From Acinetobacter puyangensis (GTDB taxonomy: Bacteria; Pseudomonadota; Gammaproteobacteria; Pseudomonadales; Moraxellaceae), in NCBI RefSeq assembly GCF_900096995.1, contig NZ_OANT01000001.1, positions 310,001 to 374,000 of the forward strand: a DNA stretch of 64,000 nt. Reading direction: 5' to 3'. The position numbers were made by a program, and so were the translations under genes. A model generated the notes under the pieces. That model ran no database searches, was not told the DNA's origin, and saw nothing but the letters and a program-made list of their open reading frames with translations. Below, piece by piece: positions 28,424 to 36,672 of this stretch (within the stretch, counting starts at the first letter, position 1; each line of letters starts with the position of its first letter).

Positions 28424-29182
28424 ATGAAAGTCATTACTTATTTAATTAATCTTGATGGCAGCAATCAGCGTCTGGAAAATGCCAGTCAACAGTTGCAGTT
28501 GGCACAGGTCGAGTTTAGCCGTTTTCCCGCTTATGATGGTCGGGGTAAAAATTTATCTGAATTCAAGGATTATGACGATACAGAGGCCAGAGCAATTTTA
28601 GGTCGTAGTTTATTGAATTCCGAAATAGGTTGTTATCTAAGTCATTATGGTTGTGTCGAACAGTTTTTAAAAACTGATGCTGACTATCTAATTGTTTTAG
28701 AAGATGATATGAAGATTGTCACGGATTTTAAAACAGCTATTGACGGCATACTTGATTATTTACAGCAACATCAAGATTTGAACTGGTATTTGATTAATAT
28801 TGCAGCCAAAAAGAAAAAACTGGCAAAAGATATCACACCTATTGGTGAATATTCACTTTGGCACGCCTATTATTTTCCTATTCGTGGCTTGGGTTTAATT
28901 TGGTCTAGAGCAGGGGCAGAAGAATTTCTAAACGCTGGTAAGGACATCAATGTGCCTGTAGATATTTTTTTCCAGCGTTGGCTAAGTAAAAATGGTTTAG
29001 GTCTAGGTGTTTGGCCTCCACTGGTTCGTCCACGTGGTGTCGATAGTGATATTTTAGGTACAGTTGCTGCACAAGGGATTAGTCGTAAAGAGAAAGAAAA
29101 TCGTAGTCTTTCCCATGGTTTGAAAAAGCAAAAACGGATGTGGCTGGATCGTTACCATGCCTTAAAGCATTTGATTTCCTGA
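28424..29182 (+). CDS. Glycosyltransferase family 25
   Basis: 252 residues. MKVITYLINLDGSNQRLENA and GEIGCYLSHYGCVEQFLKTD-like blocks (here NSEIGCYLSHYGC), followed by YLIVLEDDMKI with the acidic EDD, are diagnostic of GT25, the LOS/LPS galactosyl- or glucosyltransferases such as LgtB, Lex2B and LpsA. It starts nine bases after the Stealth gene, so the two are probably one transcript. Confidence 0.88.
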   Translation: MKVITYLINLDGSNQRLENASQQLQLAQVEFSRFPAYDGRGKNLSEFKDYDDTEARAILGRSLLNSEIGCYLSHYGCVEQFLKTDADYLIVLEDDMKIVTDFKTAIDGILDYLQQHQDLNWYLINIAAKKKKLAKDITPIGEYSLWHAYYFPIRGLGLIWSRAGAEEFLNAGKDINVPVDIFFQRWLSKNGLGLGVWPPLVRPRGVDSDILGTVAAQGISRKEKENRSLSHGLKKQKRMWLDRYHALKHLIS

Positions 29183-29239
29183 TCGCGTCAATTTATATAA
29201 ATTTTGATGTTCATCAACTGACTATAGTGTGAAATTAAT

Positions 29240-30151
29240 ATGAAAATTTTTAAAAAAATATTTTATCTGCTTAAATTTCATTTTATGTATCATTATAAAA
29301 TTAGACAGGTGAATAAAAATATTGATAATTATGCGGGTATGTTGACTTTTAATCCCGTCAGTAAAAGCATCATTTTACCTAAAAAAATATGGATATATTG
29401 GGAAGGTGATTTTCCGGAATTTGTTGAGAAATGTATTGTTAATATTCGTGAAAAAAATTCGGATTATGAGGTTTTTGTGCTTAATCCTGAAAATGTACAC
29501 CAATATACCAATCTTGATTTTTCTCAATTAAAAGGAGCAACACCACAACAAAAAGCAGATTTATTAAGATTTGATCTTATTTACCGTCACGGTGGTATTT
29601 GGTTGGATGCCAGTATTATTGTCTATGATAGTTTGGATTGGATTCAAAATATCATGCAGAAGAACCAGACAGAAAGTTTTGCCTATTATAGAAGAAAAAA
29701 TACCACCAATCTAAACTATCCTGTAATAGAAAACTGGTTATTGGCAAGTGTTCCGAATAATATATTCTTTAAACAGTGGTATGATGAGCTATATATTGCA
29801 ATTCAACAAACACCTAAAAAATATATACAACAGATTAAACAAACAGAATCAAATACTCAAGATATTTTTCAACGGATCAGCAATTTAGAATATCTGGTTG
29901 CCTATGTCGCTTGTCAAAAAGTATTAAGACAGTCTTTTCCAAGTATTACATTGATTGACTGTGATCAAAATGCTTTGTTTTATCAGGTGAAAAATAAATG
30001 GGTGAAAGAGAAAATTCTAATTGATTTATCGATTAATTATGCACCACAAAATCATCCAATATTAATAAAACTTGCTCGTAAGGAGCGTAATTTTTTAGAA
30101 AAATATTATATTAAAGATAAGTTCTTGAAGAATTCTCTTATTGATTTTTGA
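29240..30151 (+). CDS. Capsular polysaccharide synthesis (Caps_synth/GT32-like) glycosyltransferase
   Basis: 303 residues. KIWIYWEGDFPEFVEKCI near 50 and QQKADLLRFDLIYRHGGIWLDAS near 105-127 with the DxS/DxD-type acidic end are hallmarks of the Caps_synth family related to GT32. It starts 57 bases after the GT25 gene. The DNA here becomes markedly more AT-rich than in the preceding genes, with strings of Lys, Asn and Ile codons ending in A or T, a sign of foreign origin. Confidence 0.82.
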   Translation: MKIFKKIFYLLKFHFMYHYKIRQVNKNIDNYAGMLTFNPVSKSIILPKKIWIYWEGDFPEFVEKCIVNIREKNSDYEVFVLNPENVHQYTNLDFSQLKGATPQQKADLLRFDLIYRHGGIWLDASIIVYDSLDWIQNIMQKNQTESFAYYRRKNTTNLNYPVIENWLLASVPNNIFFKQWYDELYIAIQQTPKKYIQQIKQTESNTQDIFQRISNLEYLVAYVACQKVLRQSFPSITLIDCDQNALFYQVKNKWVKEKILIDLSINYAPQNHPILIKLARKERNFLEKYYIKDKFLKNSLIDF

Positions 30152-30170
30152 AAATATAAAAAGTAAAAAG

Positions 30171-31043
30171 TCATTTTTTTCGCACAAAATCTTTTTTTGA
30201 AAATCTTAAATTTTTTCTATAAAACTTATAAAAAAAAGCAAACATTAAATCGATATATTTTTGAAAACCATGATTCATTACGAGGGGTTCAAAATTTAGA
30301 CTATAGTGGTTTTGAAGAACTTGTTTATGATTAATATTTTTTAAACCATTATAGATCAAACCATAATTACTATTGTATCGTTCAAAACGATGTGGATACT
30401 TTGCTAATAAAGGATGAATAGTAAGTGTATACATAATAGGTCCGGTAAAAGTCAAAACAGCATGTTTTGATACACCAAATTTCCACACAGTATATTCATC
30501 AATATTTTTAATAATTTTTTCAATTACCGCACGTAAAAAAGGTGATCCAGCAGCAGCAATAATGTACCATTGTTGAAGTTCTCCACCATTAATATTCCTT
30601 AATTCTTTATGTAAACCAGCACCTTTAAATGCTTGATCTTTTTCATTGTCCCATTGCGATAATAAATATACATCATTATCTTGTATAATTTGGTCAAAAG
30701 GGATATTACAGGAGCTTTTTATATCAAGGTAAACGCCACCTTCATTATAAATAAGTAAATATCGGAAAAAGTCGGCTCTGGAAGCACCATATTTTGGGTT
30801 GATACGAAGATAATAATCTAGTATTATTTGACCGTAATGATATTTTATATATTTGATTATATTGTGATCATCATAAAATTTGTATTGCCAGTCTGGATTT
30901 TTAAATTTTAGGTGATTGACTATGCTTTGTAGCTCTTCTGGAAGCTGATTCGATTTATAGGTTTGATGGATTACTTTTGCAATATGTTTTTCAGGTTTGA
31001 TATATTTTAGCATAAGTTTGACAAACTCATTGTAAGTAATCAT
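30171..31043 (-). CDS. Glycosyltransferase with DXD sugar-binding motif (GT32 group)
   Basis: 290 residues from the ATG at 31043; an in-frame GTG at 31094 would add 17 residues, and neither has a clear ribosome site. HIAKVIHQTYKSNQLPEEL, NPDWQYKFYDD and SRADFFRYLLIYNEGGVYLD are the blocks of the OCH1-like Gly_transf_sug family; the final YLDIKS holds the DxD that binds metal and nucleotide sugar. The gene lies tail to tail with the Caps_synth gene (20 bases between the stops). The region is very AT-rich. Confidence 0.82.
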   Translation of the reverse strand: MITYNEFVKLMLKYIKPEKHIAKVIHQTYKSNQLPEELQSIVNHLKFKNPDWQYKFYDDHNIIKYIKYHYGQIILDYYLRINPKYGASRADFFRYLLIYNEGGVYLDIKSSCNIPFDQIIQDNDVYLLSQWDNEKDQAFKGAGLHKELRNINGGELQQWYIIAAAGSPFLRAVIEKIIKNIDEYTVWKFGVSKHAVLTFTGPIMYTLTIHPLLAKYPHRFERYNSNYGLIYNGLKNINHKQVLQNHYSLNFEPLVMNHGFQKYIDLMFAFFYKFYRKNLRFSKKDFVRKK

Positions 31044-31180
31044 CTTTATATTCAAGATATGGATGAATATCTTGTCATAGTTACGTTTAATCACTAGATG
31101 TTGGTGAATTTCACAGTATACAATAATAAAATATGATGTAAACCAATACTCACTAACTATGTATGTTTTTAGGTCAATTT

Positions 31181-32401
31181 ATGATTTGGATCAATATTTC
31201 AAATATTTCAAAGGTAAATAATTTTACAGGAATTGCTAGGACAGAGTTTGAAATATGTTCCTATGGATTAAAACTTCAGCAGCAAGGACATGACGTTAAA
31301 TTTAGTACTTTTGATGTATGTATTGGCTTTGTTGAAGTCGATCATAAAGAAATTTCCAGTATTTTAAATAAGTTTAGAAGTAAATCTATTCAAAATAAGA
31401 AGGGTCTGAAATTCGTAGAGAAGTTCAAATATAAATTGGTTCGTAGTATCTGTAAGAGATTAAGAGTATTAAAACAAAACTTTGGCAAGATTTCTCATCC
31501 TTATCAACAAGGGGATAAAGTCATCTCTGTAGGACAAGATTTTTACTCAGGTGAAATAAAAGTTTATCACTTATTAAAGCAAAAAATTAAAATTAATTTT
31601 AATTTGCTTTGCCATGATATTATTCCAATTACTCATCCAGAGTTTTTACCTGAGCAGCATTCAGCATTATTTAAGATATATTTCTCTGAAGTAATCGATG
31701 TCGTTGATAAATTTTATTGTAATTCTCATTTTACAAAGCAGGAATTAGTAAAATATTTGAAAGAAGAACAAAAAAGTATACCCCCAATTCATGTAATTAC
31801 TTTAGGTTGTGATTTATATAAAAAAGAGACTATTAGACATAGTGAATTTATAGACCAATTAGTCAAGGATAAGTATTTATTATTTGTTTCTACAATTGAG
31901 ATAAGAAAAAATCATAAAGTTTTATACGAAGCTTATTTATCTTTGATTGAGCAAGGTATAACTAATTTGCCAAAAATTTATTTTGTTGGGCGCCGAGGAT
32001 GGAAAGTTGAAAACTTATTGAAAAATTTAGATTCTGATCATAGAATTCATAATAAAATTATTATTTTAGATCATGTTTCAGATGGGGATTTGATTCAATT
32101 ATATAAAAAATGTTGGTTTACTCTATATCCATCTTTTATTGAGGGGTATGGTTTGCCAGTCGCAGAAAGTCTTTCCTTTGGCAAATATTGTTTATCTTCT
32201 AATACGGGTTCTTTACCAGAAGTTGGAGGAAATTATATAGATTATTTAAATCCTCATAATATAAATGAATGGTGTGAGAAAATTCTATTTTTGATTAACC
32301 ATCCATCATATATTACCGAGAAGGAATTCAACATCCAGAATAATTATCGACCTATGACTTGGGAAAAAACAGCTAAACAAATTTTAGATGCGGAGTTATA
32401 G
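31181..32401 (+). CDS. Glycosyltransferase family 4 (GT-B fold)
   Basis: 406 residues from the ATG at 31181, which has AGGT seven bases before it; an ATG 18 bases upstream lacks a ribosome site. The C-terminal donor domain shows LFVSTIEIRKNHKVLYEAY, PKIYFVGRRGW and the E-x7-E block SFIEGYGLPVAESLSFG, as in mannosyl- and rhamnosyltransferases of GT4. The N-terminal part is less conserved. It lies divergent to the GT32 gene and is part of the AT-rich glycan segment. Confidence 0.87.
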   Translation: MIWINISNISKVNNFTGIARTEFEICSYGLKLQQQGHDVKFSTFDVCIGFVEVDHKEISSILNKFRSKSIQNKKGLKFVEKFKYKLVRSICKRLRVLKQNFGKISHPYQQGDKVISVGQDFYSGEIKVYHLLKQKIKINFNLLCHDIIPITHPEFLPEQHSALFKIYFSEVIDVVDKFYCNSHFTKQELVKYLKEEQKSIPPIHVITLGCDLYKKETIRHSEFIDQLVKDKYLLFVSTIEIRKNHKVLYEAYLSLIEQGITNLPKIYFVGRRGWKVENLLKNLDSDHRIHNKIIILDHVSDGDLIQLYKKCWFTLYPSFIEGYGLPVAESLSFGKYCLSSNTGSLPEVGGNYIDYLNPHNINEWCEKILFLINHPSYITEKEFNIQNNYRPMTWEKTAKQILDAEL

Positions 32402-32456
32402 TCTGAGTGGGTTTAGCCTAGTTTTAATCTACTAGGCTTTTACTCTTCAAATAAAT

Positions 32457-33329
32457 TCAGTTTATCTTATAGATATTTTTTAGCTCGGGATTGCCCCGAA
32501 ACCGCTTATATCCCCACATATATTCGGCTGGAAAACGCTTAATCATCTTTTCTATTGCCTGATTTAATGCAGTGGTAGCAATCTCAATATCTGTATCATA
32601 AAGTTTTGGATCATTAAGATCGTCACAATAGACTTCAAAACCGTCATCATTATTACGGCGAATACAACTTAAACCGATTAAACGGCAATGGGTTTTTTGT
32701 GCCATTTTACTGGCAAGTGTACTGGTTAAGCAGTTTATTCCAAAGAAAGGTACGATCACACCACCGGAAGGATGCGGGACATGATCTGGTAAAATTATAC
32801 TAAAGCCGCCCTGTTTTAAATTTTTAAATAAAGTTTTTACGCCATTGGCATTAGTCGGTACAAGTGTCGCATTTAACCGTTCCCTTGCCTGTAATACAAA
32901 GTGATTGATGGATTGATCTTTTATGGGTTTATACATAATGGTTGGGATGCCATATTGATGTATCCATGCATTCATCATTTCCCATGTGCCTAGATGTGGA
33001 ACAATAATCAATACACCATGTAGATCATTTAAAGCATTTTTGAATACTTCTAGATGATGAACTACTTTGATTTGTTCGATACTCCATTCAGGTGGCATTG
33101 CCCAGCATTTTAGTGATTCGGCATAAGATAAACATTGTTTGGTCACGCTTTCTTTTGCCAGCTGTTGACGTTGTTGATCTGTTAAATCAGGATAGGCCAG
33201 TTTAAGGTTAATGCTTGTTTTCCAAAACATTCCTGTACTCGGTTTTTGATTGATAAACCATGCAGCCATGCGTGCGCTTGCTTGAATCACAGTAAGCGGA
33301 AGATAACGAAAGAGTTTAAGAATCTGCAT
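32457..33329 (-). CDS. Lipid A biosynthesis acyltransferase (LpxL/LpxM/HtrB family)
   Basis: 290 residues with an N-terminal membrane anchor (LKLFRYLPLTVIQASARMAAWF). The acyltransferase HX4E motif is HLGTWE, followed by the YKP segment and later PDHVPHPSGGVIVPFFG. The family transfers lauroyl or myristoyl groups from acyl-ACP to the primary acyl chains of lipid A at the inner membrane. Whether it is LpxL or LpxM cannot be decided here. It fits the theme of LOS assembly of the cluster and marks its right edge. Confidence 0.88.
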   Translation of the reverse strand: MQILKLFRYLPLTVIQASARMAAWFINQKPSTGMFWKTSINLKLAYPDLTDQQRQQLAKESVTKQCLSYAESLKCWAMPPEWSIEQIKVVHHLEVFKNALNDLHGVLIIVPHLGTWEMMNAWIHQYGIPTIMYKPIKDQSINHFVLQARERLNATLVPTNANGVKTLFKNLKQGGFSIILPDHVPHPSGGVIVPFFGINCLTSTLASKMAQKTHCRLIGLSCIRRNNDDGFEVYCDDLNDPKLYDTDIEIATTALNQAIEKMIKRFPAEYMWGYKRFRGNPELKNIYKIN

Positions 33330-33405
33330 GAAAATTTAACAAACCGAATTTATTTAAGACGAAATCATAACGTTAGCAGCGTGATGATGCAATTCACAAT
33401 ATAGA

Positions 33406-34443
33406 TCAGGATAAGGACTGGATATATTCAAGACGATCGTGTTCTGAGCGAGCAAGTGTTTCTTGCATATTTAACACTGCATTTTTGATATCGTTTAAAT
33501 CTTTCGCATTGCCACCACTTAACGCTTGTCGCCATTTGCGAGCACCAGGAAGGTTTTGAAATAAACCTAAAATATGCCGAGAGAGAATCGACATGGGCGC
33601 ACCCTCATGCAGTCGTTGCTCAATATAAGGCAACATTTGCTGCATAATCTCAAAACGATCTGGCAATGTCAGATTCCATAATTGCCCTAATTCTGCTAGT
33701 AAATAAGGATTATGATAAGCTTCACGTCCAATCATAACGCCATCAACATGCTGTAAATGACCCTGTGTTTCTGCAACAGTTTTAATCCCCCCATTAATTT
33801 CAATGGTGAGATATGGACGATCCTGTTTTAGATGATAGACATCTTCATAGCGTAAAGGTGGAACGTCACGATTTTCTTTGGGCGATAAACCTTGCAAAAT
33901 CGCTATACGGGCATGTACCACAAAATGTGTGCAACCTATGGCAGCGACAGTATCGACAAAACTCAGCATTTCTTCATAGGACTGCATGTCATCAATGCCG
34001 ATACGATGCTTAATCGTGACCGGAATATTTACAGCATTTTGCATAGCAGTAATACATTCAGCGACAAGATCTGCTTCGGCCATTAGACATGCACCGATTT
34101 TATTATTCTGCACACGGTCACTCGGGCAGCCAACATTGAGATTGACTTCATCATAACCCCAGTCCTCTGCCATTTTTGTGCATTGTGCTAATTCTTGTGG
34201 ATTGGAACCGCCAAGCTGTAAAACAATTGGATGTTCTTGCGCATTAAAATCTAGATGACGTTTTGCATCACCATAAAGAATGGCACCTGTGGTGACCATT
34301 TCGGTATATAAAACAATATGGGGATTGAATAGACGAGCAAAATATCGGTAATCACGAGTTGTCCAATCCATCATCGGCGCTACACTGATGCGAGGTTCTT
34401 TAGTGATTTTAATGGGTTTGTCAATATTCATATTAAAAAACAT
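33406..34443 (-). CDS. dusA: tRNA-dihydrouridine(20/20a) synthase DusA
   Basis: 345 residues, FMN-dependent TIM-barrel. RISVAPMMDWTTRDYRYFARL at the front, QLGGSNPQELAQC, the catalytic Cys in EVNLNVGCPSDRVQ, IKHRIGIDD, and GVMIGREAYHNPY are DusA rather than DusB/C traits. It reduces uridines 20 and 20a in the tRNA D-loop. An alternative ATG at 34431 would drop four residues; AAGG lies too close to one start and too far from the other, so the start is open. Confidence 0.93.
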   Translation of the reverse strand: MFFNMNIDKPIKITKEPRISVAPMMDWTTRDYRYFARLFNPHIVLYTEMVTTGAILYGDAKRHLDFNAQEHPIVLQLGGSNPQELAQCTKMAEDWGYDEVNLNVGCPSDRVQNNKIGACLMAEADLVAECITAMQNAVNIPVTIKHRIGIDDMQSYEEMLSFVDTVAAIGCTHFVVHARIAILQGLSPKENRDVPPLRYEDVYHLKQDRPYLTIEINGGIKTVAETQGHLQHVDGVMIGREAYHNPYLLAELGQLWNLTLPDRFEIMQQMLPYIEQRLHEGAPMSILSRHILGLFQNLPGARKWRQALSGGNAKDLNDIKNAVLNMQETLARSEHDRLEYIQSLS

Positions 34444-34469
34444 ACCTTTACAGTGTTGCTGATTTTAAC

Positions 34470-34652
34470 TTATAGCAATTTTTTACGCCGCATTTCATAT
34501 CCTATTTTTTGTAATTTACGTTTTAATAAAATGACTAATGTATAAATAATAGCAATCATGTCATAACGTAAATTAACAGAGTAAATCGAAAAAAATCCAG
34601 ATATTTTATTAAGCAGATCAGAGGCGAACAATATCACTTTAGCCAATGCCAT
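34470..34652 (-). CDS. Possible small protein, 60 residues, hydrophobic
   Basis: An open frame upstream of dusA on the same strand, with a hydrophobic middle (MIAIIYTLVILL) and a basic tail (KRKLQKIGYEMRRKKLL) that would suit a single-pass inner-membrane protein. There is no convincing ribosome site, and I do not recognise a family. It may be chance in AT-rich DNA. Confidence 0.25.
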   Translation of the reverse strand: MALAKVILFASDLLNKISGFFSIYSVNLRYDMIAIIYTLVILLKRKLQKIGYEMRRKKLL

Positions 34653-35011
34653 CGCAATATATCTTGATGAAGTCGGAGTGATATTGCCTTCGTTTCATTT
34701 AAAAACTCAATGGTGCAGCATATTATCATAAAAATAAAACCTGGTAATATTTGTGATCAAGTTGCCTTATTTAAGAAATAGTTATGCAAAATTCGATTTG
34801 AAATCGTTTGCAATACATACTTTGTAACATGAGTTATACCTAGTCTTTCGATGTTATCCCATACATGTGTGATGTGTGATGTGTGATGCGGATCTTGATT
34901 GGGACGATTTAAGGATTTAATGTAAATTCCAAAATCACAGAAAAAAAATCATAGACTTGTGTAAAATCTATTTTTATTACACATTTGTTAATTGTAGGAA
35001 TATTGATAGTG
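34653..35011. other. Intergenic region before GntR-type gene
   Basis: About 360 bases without a convincing gene. It holds the three-unit 7-bp tandem repeat at 34867-34887 and AT-rich sequence that presumably contains the promoter of the downstream regulator gene. Confidence 0.4.
34867..34887. repeat. Three tandem copies of TGTGTGA
   Basis: Three perfect 7-bp units stand side by side about 125 bases before the regulator start. The copy number of such short repeats can change by slippage; whether this touches a promoter is unknown. Confidence 0.6.
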
Positions 35012-35725
35012 ATGAAGCCACAAGCTACGCTCAACAACCATAGAACGTCTCAAGTTACCGAACAAGCTGTAGAAACGATTAATAATTGGATTCAACAGGG
35101 GCTTTATCCAATTAACTCTACATTACCGGCTCAACGTGAATTGGCTCTAAAGTTGGGTATTAGCCGTGCTTCACTAAGAGAAGCATTAATACGATTATCT
35201 GCTTTGGGTCTAATACAAATTAGGGCAGGTAAAGGGGTTTATGTCATCTCGCAGCAAAGTCGCTCTGTAGAACAATGGAATGTCCAAAATAATATTTCTT
35301 TAAAGGATTTTTATCAAATGCGTTATATTTTGGAAAGTTTTAGTACGCTCTTAGCATGTGAGTACCTAACGGATCAAGATGCTATTATCTTAAAAAATAA
35401 TTTTGATAATTTATCTTCGGCCATTATATCTAGAAACTGGCAAGAAGCAGCGAGGCAGGATTATGATTTTCATAAATATATTATTGAATTAAGTCATAAT
35501 CAATCGATTATTCATGTTTTACAACAACAAACAAAATGGTTGCAGCAAAGTCAAATTTTACCATTTATCCAACCCAATCTTGCACATAAAACCATCACAG
35601 AGCATCAGACAATTTTGACAGCATTATGTAATAAGGATGCTAAAGCAGCTGAATATGCCATGCAAAAACATATTATTGGTGCAGCGCAACGTGCAGGTAT
35701 CTATTTTTTTAGTCATAGTGATTAG
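35012..35725 (+). CDS. GntR-family regulator, FadR/FCD subfamily
   Basis: 237 residues from the ATG at 35012; a GTG one codon earlier is an equally good start with AGGAA eight bases before it. Winged helix: INSTLPAQRELALKLGISRASLREALIRLSALGLI (about 30-65) and the wing IRAGKGVYV. The rest is an FCD ligand domain with its metal-type His pattern (DYDFHKYIIE and ITEHQTIL). It is upstream of a dicarboxylate carrier gene on the same strand, which it may control in response to an organic acid. Confidence 0.85.
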   Translation: MKPQATLNNHRTSQVTEQAVETINNWIQQGLYPINSTLPAQRELALKLGISRASLREALIRLSALGLIQIRAGKGVYVISQQSRSVEQWNVQNNISLKDFYQMRYILESFSTLLACEYLTDQDAIILKNNFDNLSSAIISRNWQEAARQDYDFHKYIIELSHNQSIIHVLQQQTKWLQQSQILPFIQPNLAHKTITEHQTILTALCNKDAKAAEYAMQKHIIGAAQRAGIYFFSHSD

Positions 35726-35850
35726 TTTGTCTGATTTTAAAATGTACTTTTATGAGTCAAAATATTTTTACGCCCATTTTTATGGCATAAGTGCACAATA
35801 ATAATGCAAAAAATAGGTCATCTATTTCCACCTTGAAATTTTTGGACATA

Positions 35851-35863
35851 CTGGTCATACCAG
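35851..35863. promoter_or_regulatory. FadR-type operator candidate
   Basis: CTGGT-CAT-ACCAG is a perfect inverted repeat with a 3-base centre and matches the FadR-subfamily consensus TnGTnnnACnA (TGGTCATACCA). It lies 126 bases after the FadR-type regulator gene and upstream of the dctA-like gene, so the neighbouring regulator is the natural binder. Confidence 0.5.
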
Positions 35864-36035
35864 ATGGTTCGTGATCATATTGCATCACTTAACATGATTT
35901 TTTGATTTTTATTAAAATAATATAAAACATAAACTTATATTAAAAAAATATTTTTTATAAATATCTGGCATAATTTTCGCTTTACCCAAAACAAAGCGTG
36001 ATCACGACATCTATATTTTAAAGTTTTGGAGATTG

Positions 36036-36104
36036 AGGTCAGCAATTGGTTCTGGTATTAGTGGTCTGACCATGTTAATTCAGTTTGAAAAATGTAGTCA
36101 GTAA
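36036..36104 (+). pseudogene. Remnant of a flavoprotein (FMO-like) gene
   Basis: One frame reads RSAIGSGISGLTMLIQFEK, then a few residues and a TAA. The GSGISG pattern with the following helix is the N-terminal FAD-binding Rossmann turn of flavin monooxygenases and related oxidoreductases. There is no start codon in proper place and the frame ends after about 20 residues, so this would be a decayed 5' end. With so short a match the reading is tentative. Confidence 0.35.
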
Positions 36105-36672
36105 GTACCATTAATAAAAGGTATGCAAAAATTCTCCAAATTGGTGCAGTAATTTGGATTTGGTCAAATGATGTTGAATTCCTAAATTAACTAGGCTCAA
36201 CAGAATTCATTAAAAGGTTTGCAACATGATAGATCATCTGATTTATATTCAGGATAAAACCCAATACAGCATGACAAAATTTCATCTTAAACCTTCTAGC
36301 TATCAAATTTTTCATAGAGAGTTATCTCTATGTTGATGGATATATTTTATATGCAGGTTCTAGAATTAGAAAGACATCATTATATTTTACCAAAAGATAA
36401 TGTATAGAGTAGATATTATGATAGGTAATCGTGAATAATGAAATATTTATTCTGTTTGATTCGATCTGCAATAAATTATATTGATAGTTTAAATGCTGTA
36501 TTAATCTGCTAAGTAGAGATGAATAGCTCAATCTCTCTAATGATTTATATTTACTTTTACGCACAATATTAATTGTGTCCTCCTACGGTTTTATATCTAC
36601 ATTAAAAATATATTAATTGAGCAATATTAATATATTTGTAGTAAAAATCTGATTCTCAAAAAGGAAAGTGAA

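Larger units (their letters stand above)
35726..36672. other. Long AT-rich intergenic region with gene remnant
   Basis: About 950 bases. It contains a FadR-like palindrome (35851-35863) and a short coding remnant with an FAD-binding motif (36036-36104). A 36-codon open frame at 36226-36336 with a good AAAAGG site but no recognisable family also lies here. The rest shows nothing. The region looks like a place where genes have been lost. Confidence 0.5.

Noticed and set aside
36062-36072. Second FadR-like palindrome TGGTCTGACCA
   Set aside because: It fits the consensus, but it lies inside the FAD-motif remnant, where the codons for Gly-Leu-Thr produce it. Chance or coding origin is more likely than an operator.
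36226-36336. 36-codon open frame with a good AAAAGG site
   Set aside because: Too short and unlike any family I know; it may be a fragment of the same lost gene set, so it is mentioned only in the intergenic entry.
36328-36564. 78-codon open frame on the - strand
   Set aside because: No ribosome site, no recognisable family, very AT-rich, and it overlaps a region that looks like decayed DNA.
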